Assembly (NCBI GenBank): GCA_947179155.2
Contig: OX359270.1
Span: 2,574,077 to 2,638,076 of the forward strand
Source: Hedera helix
Lineage: Eukaryota; Streptophyta; Magnoliopsida; Apiales; Araliaceae
Reading direction: 5' to 3'
Length of the DNA: 64,000 nt
Positions 35,607 to 46,711 of the stretch are shown here, piece by piece (the first letter of the stretch is position 1; every line of letters begins with the position of its first letter). A program made the translations under genes and the position numbers. The notes under the pieces are model-generated. The model searched no databases and was not told the origin of the DNA. It worked only from the letters and a program-made list of their open reading frames with translations.

Positions 35607-35847
35607 TATTTTCTCTGCCCGTGAAATTTTAATCAAATTGTTTAATTTTAGAAATTAAAAATAAGCATGTTTAGTTATATTTTATAATTTCATAAAAATT
35701 AGATGTAGTAAATTTGATATAATTTTTTATGGTTATAGGTTTTTTTATCTATATTTAGAAGAAAATATTATAAATTTTGATTAAAAAATTAATCAATTTG
35801 ATTGAAAAAAATTAAACTAAGTTAATTTTTAAGGGAACGAAGGAGTA
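35607..35847. mobile_element. Probable Stowaway-like MITE, degenerate
   Basis: Right end ggaacgaaggagta matches the Stowaway terminus (tactccttcgttcc inverted) and is followed by T/A-rich DNA. The left end (tattttctctgcccgtg) is weaker. About 240 bp with AT-rich foldable interior, bounded by TA dinucleotides. Confidence 0.5.
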
Positions 35848-36062
35848 TTTTTTAATAAAAATATCATTTTAAAAAAAAATAAAAAATGCACATAGTGAAA
35901 TTGAGGATTACTTGTGTAGCTTGTGTTAAAAAAAGGGCTTGGACAATTTAACCGTTCAGATCATCAAATACAAGGCAGTTTATCTATTTATCCAGCCCTC
36001 TCACTCTCCCAGCCTTAATGACACTCTCCACAACCACAAAACACTATCAGCAGCCACTCCAA

Positions 36063-38060
36063 ATGGCTCTCGCCACCACTCGAATCCTCTGCAACACTCC
36101 CACCAAATCACCATACAGCGCCCAATTTCTCCGCCGTTCGATCTTCTTCCCATCTAACCCATGTGCGTCTCCGACGTTTCCCTCAAGAACTTCTCATATA
36201 GTCTCCTTTGCCAAGAAGCTCTCCTCTAGAACAAGGGAATTTGACAGCAAGAACAAGAGGAGCTCAACTTCAACAAAAGAAGGGGATGAACGGACGGCTG
36301 AGATTGGTTCCCCCAGTGGTAGTGGTGGATTAGGGACCGTTGATTCTGGGGGTGTTGAGAATTTTGATGGGTATATCTTGCCTGACCTTCCTGGGACTGA
36401 GAAGGATTTTTGGGAAGGGCCAGAATGGGATGCTTTTGGCTTCTTCATTCAGTATTTGTGGGCTTTTGGTATCGTTTTTGCGGTAGTTTTCTCTCTTAGA
36501 TTTCTTGTTTATTAATGATTTATCATGGAATTGGGGGTTTATTTTATCTTGAATTTGAATTTGTTTAATGAGTTTATGTTTTTATGTTCCAAAGTGGGTT
36601 TTATATAATTGAATGAGTTGGACATTATCTTGTTAAATTGGAATAGTAACCTAGTAAGTGTTTCATTGCGTTGTATAAAGAGGATTATGTTATTAGTAAT
36701 TAATTTGTTTTGATTACACATTGTTTTTCTGTTAAATGATTTGAACATGATAATATCCAATAGTTTGGAGGAGAACTATACTCTGATTTGTAACTGAAAT
36801 AGGCCGAAGAATGCATTGAAAAGAAATTTTTTAAAAACAAAATAAATTCAGTGTCTCTAGAATGCAGAGTGCTTGAATTATTGCCAGAGAGAACTGCTAA
36901 AAGAAGAGAAAAGTTCGGCTACTTTTGACCAGTTGGGACCATGATTTCTTTCATGGGCGAGGACAAAATCTGTTTGCTTTAGGTTTTAGTTCAGGATTGG
37001 AAATATTATCAGTCCTTTTATTCATTGCGCTCATCTTTGTAACCCCTGACAACAATTTTCGAACCATGTTGAAATTGGTTTTGTGCACTGCAACTCAATG
37101 CGAAGACATGCGTAGAGTTGGGTTTTACGAGTGAGGGCTAGCTATTTATTTAGTGAATTCATATTTAAATGGAGACTGTAAGTCATATGAGTAAGGTTGA
37201 AGTCGCGCATTGGAATAACCTGCAAAAGAAAGAATAGCACACATGGTTGGAGCTATAATCTGTTGGCTTAATGTTATGATTAAAATTATACAGGGTCCTT
37301 GCTTGAGTGATTTGTGCAACCTTGACCCCTAAATAACCCTCTCCAAAATTAGATTCACATTACAGAAAAGGGGCAGCCTAATGAAGAATTCAAATGACCA
37401 GTTGTGACCAAATGGTTTTATGACCCCTGTCTTCTATTTCTTTGTTGGACGAGTATGTCGGCCATGTATCTTGATTCAACGAGCATATTGGTCACATGTT
37501 TGGTATGGTGTGTTGGATACTAATTCTAAACTATACTGGCACACATTCAATTTTATGTAATTATGTTAGGCACTAATACTTCACCCTATCAAGTGTCCCA
37601 GGGATCAACAGCTTCATGTTTAACGATAAGAAATTAAAATCCTACGTGGATTTTCTATGCTGACACACATTCAATTTTATTTATTATAAAATTGAGGGAG
37701 TTACTTTTTATGCCCTATAAACAGCATGAGGGACTTTTTCACGACTCATGCGTTATATATATATATATATTATAGTTGCACTACTGTGGCTACTTTCATG
37801 CTCTCTTTTCTCCTAATAAATTTTCACGACTTATTTATGACTCTTAAGGTTGGCTTTTAAACTTTTATCCATTTCCCTCTTCATAGTTAATTTCAAGTGG
37901 AATTGCGGTGGCAACGTATAATGAAGGTGCAACAGATTTTAAGCAGACTCCTGCTTACAAGGAATCAATTCAATCACAAGAACTATTAGAAGAACCTGAG
38001 GAATCTAATTCGGATGTCTTTGAGTCTAACCCAACAGAAGAGGCACCTAGTTTGGAATAG
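36063..38060 (+). CDS. Plastid-targeted thylakoid-type protein, probable photosynthetic NDH subunit (PnsB5/NDH18-like)
   Basis: Two exons, 36,063-36,482 and 37,887-38,060, joined by a 1404-bp GT-AG intron in phase 0; 197 residues. An in-frame ATG at 36,018 would add 15 residues. The first 45 residues are rich in Ser, Thr, Arg and Ala without acidic residues, like a chloroplast transit peptide. A Gly/Ser/Asp linker follows, then the conserved-looking block D-F-W-E-G-P-E-W-D at about 118-126 and one membrane segment (about 128-155) that spans the exon junction: W-A-F-G-I-V-F-A, then L-I-S-S-G-I-A-V-A. The acidic C-terminal tail ends in P-S-L-E. I recall this layout from a chloroplast protein linked to the NDH complex, but the exact family name is from memory and unsure. 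The splice join restores an uninterrupted, sensible protein. Confidence 0.8.
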
Positions 38061-38496
38061 CTGTTCCAAGTGAATCCATGGATGTTTTACCTTGGAATGT
38101 TACAAAGTTTAGGCAGAGAAACAATCCAGCCACAAAGAACTGTCTTCAACTTATAAGGTGATGTTATATGCTGTAATTTCTTTTTGGTTTTCTGTATTGT
38201 TAGATCGGTAGAGAAATGATGTATATTCTTGCGACTATGGAAATGTGTTTCATATTGTTCATACAGCTACTCTGTGATTTGAGTTATTGTTAAATAATGG
38301 AAAAAAATGTTTTAGCCTTTATAATTTAGTAACCAAGCTTCTGATATCTTCATATGACTTACGGAAGTTAATCTTTTTCATAGAATAATGCAACAATTTT
38401 CACTTCTCTGTGACTGAAGGGAGCAAGTTCCTCTTTTCGAGTATCGAGTCTCCCCTTCAAATAGTAAAACGTCTAAAATCAGAGCAATCTTGATAA
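38061..38496. other. 3' untranslated and intergenic sequence
   Basis: Probable 3' untranslated region of the plastid-protein gene to about 38,300, then unassigned DNA up to the left duplication of the next element. Confidence 0.5.
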
Positions 38497-38501
38497 CTGA
38501 T

Positions 38502-38862
38502 TGATATAGGACAGGGTAGGAAGAAAGGAATAAGATACCTATCTTCGCAGAGAATCGGTAAAGAAACACATAAAAAACACGCAACTTTGATCTCAAATCA
38601 ACCAATATTTCATCCTCCCTCAAATAATGAGATATTACAATGTTTAAATAGAAAACCAATACTTGGGGACTAAGTAAAAATTCTAATTTAAAAAAGAAAA
38701 TAATCTCCTAATTAAAATCTACTACTATAATAAAACAATCATAACTAAAATAAAACTTTCCTAGAATACCCTACTAAATAAGTACATTAATAATTCAATA
38801 TTTATTCCTAAATAACAATACAAAATTAATAATAAAGATTTTTTTTTTTCCTTTCCGCATCA
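38502..38862 (-). repeat. 3' LTR of the 1.82-kb element
   Basis: 361 bp. Downstream LTR in the element's minus-strand orientation; shares long runs with 39,963-40,322, for example catcctccctcaaataatga. Confidence 0.9.
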
Positions 38863-39199
38863 TTCTCTTTTCTTTTGAAAAAAACTCGTCCTCGAGTTTT
38901 GAAATAGCGAACAATAATAAACCATAGCCAATGAGATACATTCCAACAACACATGTGCGTCCGAGCGTTTAATGTCATGAGCACAATTTTGAAAATAATA
39001 GCGACATGATATAGAAATTTGAAATACCTTGAAACGCTGATGTATCAATCGGAAAAAGAAAATCAACATGGTTAATCTCAACTTTATCTTCCTTGATCTT
39101 TTCGCATTTGGGGTCAAACTTAACTTTAATTTCTTTTGTGCAAATCATCTCTAAATCGGCTATGCGTTCCCCACACTTATCTTTCGCTTCATGTTTCTC

Positions 39200-39577
39200 T
39201 CAAGCATCAATACGTGAGAGTGTCTGCTCTTCTTTAGACTCAAATGTTACGATACATTCATCAATTATCTTGTGAGAATTTGCTTTGCGAATCTCCTCTT
39301 GTGAATGCGTTATTGTAGTTGCACAAATATGATTACGATGAACATTCCGTTGCGCTTGAACAAAATGTAGAAGATAGCATGCAGTTATGTACTCGTAATA
39401 TGATTTGAAATTGGCAAGACTTGTTTCAGTTGACGCAAGCTTATCACATAATTTCCAATACTCAGTACTATATGGAACACAAGACTTTTTAAGGTACTCG
39501 CATGTTACAAAAACTCGATACTCAAGTTGCTCTATCTTAGCCCAAAGAAAATTTGGATTGTCAAACTTCGAAGACAT
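39200..39577 (-). CDS. Unrecognised ORF inside the 1.82-kb LTR element
   Basis: 125 codons on the element's sense strand. I do not recognise the product. It starts M-S-S-K-F-D-N-P and has a Leu/Tyr/Lys-rich helical-looking stretch (about 12-60) with scattered Cys, then a His/Asn/Ile segment and a Glu/Lys/Ser end. No zinc knuckle, protease or gag signature is visible. The frame starts about 370 bp after the primer site, where gag would begin. It may be a captured or remnant gene, or chance. Confidence 0.4.
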   Translation of the reverse strand: MSSKFDNPNFLWAKIEQLEYRVFVTCEYLKKSCVPYSTEYWKLCDKLASTETSLANFKSYYEYITACYLLHFVQAQRNVHRNHICATTITHSQEEIRKANSHKIIDECIVTFESKEEQTLSRIDA

Positions 39578-39962
39578 TTTTTTCTTTCTTTTTTCCCACA
39601 GGGACTAAACTGAAAAGTAATAAAACTGCAGAAAATAAAAATGCAGGGATTGATTTAAACTTTTCTGAAACTTTAGGGACTGAATTGAAAATTTTAGAAA
39701 CTTAAAGGGGTTGAATTAAAAATTTCAGAAACTTGGGGGTACCAAGCTGTAATTTACAATAAACATAGTACTGTAGTAGTTTATTTTTTTGATAGATGGA
39801 GACTGACAAGAACGATTTTTGCTGCAGATCGTGCTTTCGTCTCGAAAAAATGTTGTCGATTCTTTAGCGAAGTTCGACAATTTGATGGAGGGCAGAAAAA
39901 TAGGATAGGAAGGAATTGAGTGAAATCAAAAGATATCAGAAATTTTGGCTCTTAATACCAAA

Positions 39963-40322
39963 TGATATAGGACAGGGTAGGAAGAAAGGAATAAGGTACC
40001 TATTCCCGCAGAGAATTGGTAAAGAAACACATAGAAAGCACACAACTTTGATCTCAAATCAACTAATATTTCATCCTCCCTCAAATAATGAGATATTACA
40101 ATGTTTAAATAGAAAACCAATACTTGCGAACTAAGTAAAAATCCTAATTTAAAAAAGGAAACAATCTCCTAATTAAAATCTACTACTATAATAAAATAAT
40201 CTTAACTAAAATAAAACTCTCCTGGAATACCCTACTAAATAAGTATATTAATAATTCAATATTTATTCCTAAATAACAATATAAAATTAATAATAAAAAA
40301 TTTCTTTTTCCTTTCCGCATCA
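39963..40322 (-). repeat. 5' LTR of the 1.82-kb element
   Basis: 360 bp. The upstream LTR in the element's orientation, adjoining the primer-binding site at 39,948-39,961. Confidence 0.9.
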
Positions 40323-40345
40323 CTGATCTTTCTATTTATGTTAAG

Positions 40346-40574
40346 TATTCCCTCCGTTCTAAATTATATGATTATTATTAATTTTTGAAAATTAATTTGA
40401 GAAATTTTCAAACTCTAAAATGAGTGATACTTTTTAGATTATTTATAATATTCATAATTGTATCGATTAAAATTAAAAAAATCTATGCCAATTTTGAGTG
40501 TAAAGATCTCTTAAGTTGACTTCAAAAAATTGGCAATGATCATATCATCAAATAATATAGAACCGGAGAGAGTA
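40346..40574. mobile_element. Stowaway MITE (Tc1/mariner-derived)
   Basis: 229 bp including a TA at each end. The left terminus ttccctccgttct and right terminus agaaccggagagag are inverted copies of the Stowaway consensus (ctccctccgttc). AT-rich interior, no ORF. Mobilised in trans by mariner-like transposases. Confidence 0.85.
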
Positions 40575-40587
40575 TTTATATTATTTG

Positions 40588-41092
40588 TCAAAAAAAATAA
40601 AATAATGTTTCAAACTCAGAAATCAAAGTATAATGTTTGTCAGCACAGACAAAGACACCATTGCAGCTACCACCACACCCAAGTGAATCTGTCTTAAAAT
40701 TCATACCAGCATTTCTATGAAAGCCAAGTCCCACATATAATGCTTGATCTGGCGTCACCATAACCATTGGGGAAGCTTAAATCACAAGAAAAAGAGCATC
40801 TCAAGAAATTTGATTTAGAAATCAGGAGTTAATCTTCCTAACTAGACTTTTAAAAAAAATTAAATTATAATCTAATATTCCAGAAATTGAAAATAAGGGC
40901 CTGTTTGGACACCCCTATATATGTATACACACACAATATAAGCACGTCCAAGGGCAACAAAAGACGGTTAAATGACGCATCTTATGAGGTCTGAGGAAGT
41001 CTGCTTACCGGCAACAGTAGAATTGTTTTTGGTGCCAAAGGAAATCTGAGAAGCAGGTGAAATAGGAGGCAAAGGAGCCCCTTCACAAAACA
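40588..41092 (-). CDS. Hypothetical two-exon gene fragment, function unknown
   Basis: On the minus strand I can join an exon at 41,092-41,009 (acceptor gatgtag, donor gtaagc) to one at 40,775-40,588 (acceptor atttaag, ending in TGA). Phases match and the joined frame is open. The product is Pro/Ser-rich at first (G-A-P-L-P-P-I-S-P-A-S), then has V-T-P-D-Q-A-L-Y-V-G-L-G-F and a Cys cluster, C-G-G-S-C-N-G-V-F-V-C. I do not recognise it. No upstream exon with compatible phase was found (the ORF at 41,374-41,165 does not fit), and the stop lies close to the Stowaway end. It may be a truncated gene or a pseudogene. Confidence 0.35.
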
Positions 41093-41699
41093 CTACATCA
41101 ATAAGAAAGTTGAACACACACACACTTATATCCGATATTATATTATTACAATTAGCATATTTGTTTAGCATCTAAAAATGTACAACAATCTTAATTTCTT
41201 CGTGATAGATTTCGGAGGAAAATGTGAAACCAGGAGACTGTACATGATATATATGTTGAGGAAGTGTGAACCTGAACAAATAGAGATGTTAACTTGGAGA
41301 TGGCATAGAAGTGGGAGCTTTAGAGCAATTGTGCTATTGATAGGGAAAGAACTCAAAGTAGAGGCATTAAGCAAGAGGCAAATTCAACCAGCTTGCTGGT
41401 TGTATACGTGGGGAATCGAGGAATTATGACTTCTCCTTTAATAGAGGCATTGTGCCTCTATTATCTGTTTGTGTTTTGTGTTTGGAGGACAATGCTTGTT
41501 TTAAACAATGATGAATGAAATTGGACTATTTAAATTAGTTGAACATTCTTATTCGCTAGTTTGTTATGTCGTTAGTCCTAGATTACAGTCTCAATCCATG
41601 CATGCTTTCATTCGAAGTAAAATGCTAAGAATTCCAAAAGATTGAGACATGCCTGCCTGCCTATATAAGTAGGTAGACCGGTTTATAGCCTAGCCTAGA
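41093..41699. other. Unassigned non-coding sequence
   Basis: No supported gene. Small open frames at 41,178-41,429 (plus) and 41,165-41,374 (minus) overlap each other and lack features. Confidence 0.35.
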
Positions 41700-42028
41700 T
41701 TTTTATAAAATCTGTCGTAGCATATTACAACATTCCAATTCGACCTAGAAATCAAAATAGTACATGACAACAAATTACATCTTCTCTCAACTCTTTAAGA
41801 TATTATTATCTTTTGATTGTGTTATTTATCTCTAAATACAAATCTTTATTTATAAAGTACTCATAACTCTCTATTTCCTAATTTAATTAGAACACTGTCA
41901 TACAATAAATATATCTACTATCAAAATAAATTCTTACTATACATAATAGAATTCGAGGAGTTATCTAACAATTCATCTCTCAGACTTGAATTCTCAAATA
42001 CTTTAATTTTATCATTGAACTTCACTCG

Positions 42029-42406
42029 TTAGTTGCTTTTCTTGGTCTTTTTTTCACGCATAGATTGTCCATCCAACACACAAATTAATTTTTTATTCTT
42101 TCGACCTTGAATAATTAAGTTGGTTTCCTTGAAAACTTTGCAGGAATCTCCTCGACTCGCATATGTATATCCACGTGAGGATAATTCTCCCAAAGAAATT
42201 ACATTCTCACCACAACCAGGGACATACCATACATTCTCAAGAATCTTCATAGAATCATCATGAAGTTTGAAATGAATTCTTCCAAAATCTTCAATCTTCA
42301 CTATCTCTTTATTCACCGCATTAACGTAGTCAAATTCTCCATCTTGCTTCAAACTCTCAAAGTAATATTTTTTCTTGCATATATGCATAGAAGCTGCAGA
42401 ATCCAA
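42029..42406 (-). pseudogene. Copia protease / pre-integrase fragment
   Basis: 125 codons. It opens M-D-S-A-A-S-M-H-I, the Copia protease site in which D-S-G-A-S has become D-S-A-A-S. It goes on with V-W-Y-V-P-G-C-G-E-N-V-I-S-L-G-E-L, the L-x-x-V-x-Y-V-P-x-L-x-x-N-L-x-S pattern that follows the protease in Copia Pol. A zinc knuckle, C-Y-Y-C-G-K-K-G-H, lies upstream in the element at about 42,605-42,570, followed by an in-frame stop. Non-functional. Confidence 0.75.
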
Positions 42407-43075
42407 TACTCATCCATCTTCATTATAGTCACTCTTAGCCGTTAAAACTTCTTCTTCAGCTTCACCAAGTAACTTATAGCATCTTCAACCTTTTCTTTCT
42501 TCTTCAATTTTTCTTGATACTTCTTTAAACTCTTCACGTCCTCTCTTAATGTTCTACATTAGTATTGGATGTGACCTTTCTTTCCACAATAATAGCACTC
42601 TCGATCACTATAATCTCTTGGTCTGGGTCTTGATCTTTCTCTATTATTATGATCTCTCCATTAACGCCTTCCTCATTTGGAACTCTCAACGATTAGTGCG
42701 TGCTGATCAATGTTATTATTTTTTTCTCTCATCAACTTTTAACTTTTCTGCAAAACAGTAACCACCTCATTTAAAATCAAAATTAATTTTTTCATCAATA
42801 ATGTTAGTACCAACGACTTGTAAGATTTGGGTAAAGATGACAATAAGAGCACCGACTTTTCCTCATCTTTAATTTTTTATCCGTATTTAATAATTGAGAC
42901 ACTAACATGTTAGAAGTATTTAGATGGTCATGGAGATTCGTCCATTCATCCATCTTCAAGGAGTACAATTACATCTTCAAGCACAATCTCTTGGTTAGCG
43001 ATTTCGAAATATAACTCTTTGCGAGCTTTTCTCATAATTTTTTTGAATTAGTTTCTTTCAACACATCATACGTTA

Positions 43076-43273
43076 TCAGGTGCTAACGACGAACGTATTG
43101 TGCTTATTGCCTTCTTTCGAATTATTTGCTAAATTTGCTTCTTTCAACTCGTTTAGTTTTTTCTCTTCCAAGACTTGGTCAAGTCCTTGCAACACCAAAA
43201 AATCTTGCGTACTACTCTGCAAAAATGTGAAATTTATTTTTCCATTGAACATTGAAAACTCAAATTTATCCAA
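43076..43273 (-). pseudogene. Copia gag N-terminal fragment
   Basis: 65 codons. The start, M-D-K-F-E-F-S-M-F-N-G-K-I-N-F, then L-x-x-Q-G-L-D-Q-V-L, matches the N-terminus of plant Copia gag (K-F-x-G-x-N-F/Y, later Q-x-L-x-x-A-L). It begins about 70 bp from the primer site, as expected. The frame then breaks. Confidence 0.7.
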
Positions 43274-44544
43274 GTTGGTCGCATCATATTACACGAATTA
43301 ATTCTCTTTACCACAAATCCAATGAACTTAACTCTTGATACCACTTGTTAGGAATTAAATCATGCAAAATAAATAACAAATATTTAACTGGGTTTGGTCT
43401 TCAATGATTTAATCCACAAAATTAACTTCAATATATCAATCTTCACGGTATAACTTGCTGCATAGAATAGAAATTGAAAAAACTCTTCCTCCTACAACAA
43501 CCCAAGACTCAATTACACATTCTCTCAATTTTTTAGAATGTTACTATATGCATCCACCTGGCCCTACTAGCTGTAGGGCCAATATATATTTCCTAATATA
43601 ATTATTAGAGAATTCATATAAACATCCTTTAATGCAGAAAGAAACGCTTAGATTTGAATAAATTTAAGGCGTTCCTCAATCAATGAAAATTGAGGACTTT
43701 TTTTTGTATATAAATCAAGAACAAAAATGGCAACTGATATTATTTTTATGCAACATATATATGGCGTAGTAGTATTTGTTCCAATTTCACATAATAGCTA
43801 GCTGGAAAGAGTTGGAAATAACCTAAATTTGTCCAATTCCTCCCATGCCGATTTAATAATCTGTCTATGCATTCTCCAGAGGGGCATAACATCTATCCAA
43901 CAAAATATCAACAAATTAACTAGAGTTGGCAAACGGGAAGCAAACATAGGACTTCAGGAATATTAACATATTGAAAGTCAAATTAAGATACTTTTAAATT
44001 TAAAATTGATATAAATTCATTTAAGTTTAGTCAATGCAATAAATAATATTCTAAACTATCTAAAAAATACTTTTAACTAAAAAAATTATTGATTTGTAAT
44101 GTTAAGCGAATCTCTAACAATTTTATATTTAAAAATATTTTAAATTAATTTTTAAAAAATTAATAATGATTAGATAAATTAAAAAAAAATGAAATATTTT
44201 TATTTGAATTATGTATTTAAGACTTATTTTAAAAGTTACTTTTTTTTATATTTCAAATATATGAGAAGCCGTCACGTTTTCTCCTCGTTGCCTCTTTATT
44301 CTGCTCACTGTGTCACAAATCATATCTCTCCCCTTTATTTTTTCCTCTCTTTCCATTTATTTCAAAATATAAAATAAATATTTTTTAAAAACTTATTTTT
44401 AATTTTTAAATTTAAATTTATATAAAATATTGTAGTTTTAAATAATATAATTATTAAAATTATGAATTGTTTAAGTAATACCACTAATTGTAAGTTTTTA
44501 CTTTTAAAATTTAAGTGGAGTAATAATATTATTTTTGTGATGAG

Positions 44545-44547
<3 letters not shown>

Positions 44548-44578
<31 letters not shown>
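44548..44578. repeat. (TA)n microsatellite
   Basis: About 15 uninterrupted TA units. Confidence 0.9.
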
Positions 44579-44579
<1 letters not shown>

Positions 44580-44905
44580 TACTAATTACCTGTGCCTGAA
44601 GGTACGATGTAACAAAAATTTAGATTAAAATTTTAAAAATACTACATTACTTAAAGACGCTTTACAACATAAAATAACTTACAATTACATATAACAATTA
44701 TTATAATTCACAACACCACTATAATAATTAATTTTTCTTTAAAAATAGATATCCAGAAAAATTTAAACATGTCTACAAAATTTACAATTATCAATAACAA
44801 TTATCATAATTTATCACACCACCACAATAATTATTATTATTGTAATTTTTGTTTTTGTTGTTGTTCTTGTTATCATTATCATAATAATTATTATTATTGT
44901 TAGCG

Positions 44906-44907
<2 letters not shown>

Positions 44908-44974
<67 letters not shown>

Positions 44975-44991
44975 TTATTATTATTATTATT
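44908..44991. repeat. Compound (ATT)n(ACT)n(ATT)n microsatellite
   Basis: About 11 ATT units, then about 10 ACT units, then about 5 ATT units, without interruption. Less regular ATT/ATA units extend left to about 44,820. Confidence 0.9.
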
Positions 44992-46206
44992 TTGAATTTA
45001 AATTTGAATGAATTGATGTGAAATGAAGTGTTGATTTATGTGAAATTTGTGTATGTGTGAAATGTTATTATTATTTTGAATTCAAATTTGAATGAATGAG
45101 TATGAAATTGAGTGTTATTTTGGGGAAAATTATGTGTGAGATGAAATGTGAGTCATTAGATAAAAATTAAAAGATCCTAATTGTTATTGTGTTTTGTTAA
45201 ATTTTAAATTTTAAATAAGTTATGTTTTATTATATAGATAATTGATAAATTAAACACAATAAATAATTTATTGATATCACTGTGATGACTAGTTATGTTA
45301 TGAAATTATTACATGAATTTGACACTAGGCTGTTAATAGTGTCGAACCTGTTAACAACAAAAAGCAGACTTGATTGGACATTGCTTTCGTTTTACGAAAA
45401 AGAACACTCGGCTACTATTTAGTCATAAATATAAGGGTTGTTCGAGAATGAATTATTTTTTTTTTTGATTTAAAATTAAAATTTTAATAAATTTATAAAT
45501 TAAAATTTTAATAGATTTATAAATAAAAATGTTAGATATTATTTTTATTTATAAGTCAAAAATTATAAATAAGAGTTGTGAATGTATTCGACTAATAATG
45601 ACTTATAAGTTAAAATAAAATATAAAGATTACTAAAAAGTCTTTTAGTTAAAAAAACATTAAAAAATAATAAAAGAATACATTTCTATTATTTCATAATA
45701 GTTGACCAACTTGACGAACACCACCTAAGTTTCGTTTAGTTTGGTAACTATTTTTATTTTTAAATATTTTATTTTTATTTATTTTTACTATTAAAAGTAA
45801 AAATCAAACAACGTCTTATGATAATTTTATTTAAATATAAGTTTTATTTATTTTTATGGAAAGGTAGTTTAAAATTTTGTTTATTCACGAGGTTTGATGC
45901 CTAGAATTTATTAAAGTTGGAATGATTGCTTGTGTTGTCAAAATTAAAAAAATTAGTTTACAAACACAATTTTATAATATGAATTCAAATATAAACTCCT
46001 ATCTCACTGTTAAAAAGTGAAACTTGACACGGATATATAGACTTATCCAATTAATAAAGTAACTTTTTAGTGTTTTCATTTTTTTACTGTCAAAGTAAAC
46101 TTTACTTCCACTCTTCTAAAAATAGAAACAATTATCAAATACTAATTTTTTTAAAAGTGAAAAATAAAAAAATATATATATATATAATAATCAAACACTA
46201 TTTTTT

Positions 46207-46683
46207 TGTTAAGATAAATATTTCGCTAAGCCTGAGCCGGTAATCAATGTTGGGTTAGGCCCAATGGACCATCAGCTTGACAGTTATTTGTGAGGACTCC
46301 CAAGTCCGATAGGCTTGAGTTGGGTCCCTAAACCAAGTTGGATCATGACTATTTACCATATCTAATCCTAATTAGAGTAGGAGTCATGGATCCTAGAAGG
46401 TTTAGGATAGATACCTTCCTATTCAACCACAACTCGTCGATGGACATTTCTAAATAGGATTGGTAAGAGGCAGGTAAGCATTATAAATACTAGATCAATG
46501 ATGGAGGTATAAGTCACGCTATTATTACTCTACTAGATACTCAGACCTTCATTGTTGACCTCTTTTGAAACATTCACTAACTCTCACACCGGAGAAGTCC
46601 GTCGGCGGCCTAAGCCGTCAGGACTTTTGCACAGGTACCCTCCCTGGACGTGCAGTTGAACGGACGGACAAAATCAGGCGTCA
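46207..46683 (+). repeat. 5' LTR of the gag-only element
   Basis: 477 bp. TATA box tataaatac at 46,482-46,490. The primer site follows at 46,688-46,704. Confidence 0.9.
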
Positions 46684-46711
46684 ACATTGGCGCTAGAAGG
46701 AGGGTCTCTAG

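Larger units (their letters stand above)
38502..40322 (-). mobile_element. Complete 1.82-kb non-autonomous LTR retrotransposon
   Basis: LTRs 38,502-38,862 (361 bp) and 39,963-40,322 (360 bp), TGATA...GCATCA on the plus strand, flanked by a perfect ctgat duplication (38,497-38,501 and 40,323-40,327). The element reads on the minus strand. The primer-site-like tggtattaagagcc lies directly inside the right LTR (39,961 down to 39,948), and the purine tract caaaagaaaagagaa directly inside the left LTR (38,863-38,877). The 1.1-kb interior encodes no RT or integrase, only an ORF of 125 codons. The LTRs differ by roughly 20 bases, so it is not recent. It sits in the 3' flank of the plastid-protein gene. 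Confidence 0.9.
41760..43600 (-). mobile_element. Decayed Copia retrotransposon, gag-protease remnant
   Basis: Minus strand. The 5' LTR edge is at 43,346 (tgttaggaattaaatc on plus), next to a primer site read as tggtatcaagag at 43,343-43,332. The interior keeps pieces of gag, a zinc knuckle and the protease/pre-integrase part. Integrase core, RT and RNase H are gone. A 3' LTR fragment, ending gttatctaaca at about 41,969, resembles part of 43,500-43,560 and is preceded in the element's sense by a purine run (gtctgagagatgaat). Outer limits are approximate and several stops interrupt the frame. Confidence 0.75.
43601..46183. other. AT-rich intergenic with microsatellites and a short duplication
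   Basis: No gene seen. It holds a TA microsatellite (44,548-44,578), a compound ATT/ACT/ATT microsatellite (44,908-44,991) and an 84-bp duplication (tttgaatttaaatttgaatg at 44,991 and its near copy at 45,075). The rest is A/T-rich with no recognisable element. Confidence 0.5.

Noticed and set aside
36925..37134. Plus-strand frame of 69 codons
   Set aside because: Lies wholly inside the intron of the plastid-protein gene and has no features.
44908..44991. ATT/ACT tract as an expanded coding repeat
   Set aside because: No open frame or gene model includes it; it is a plain compound microsatellite.
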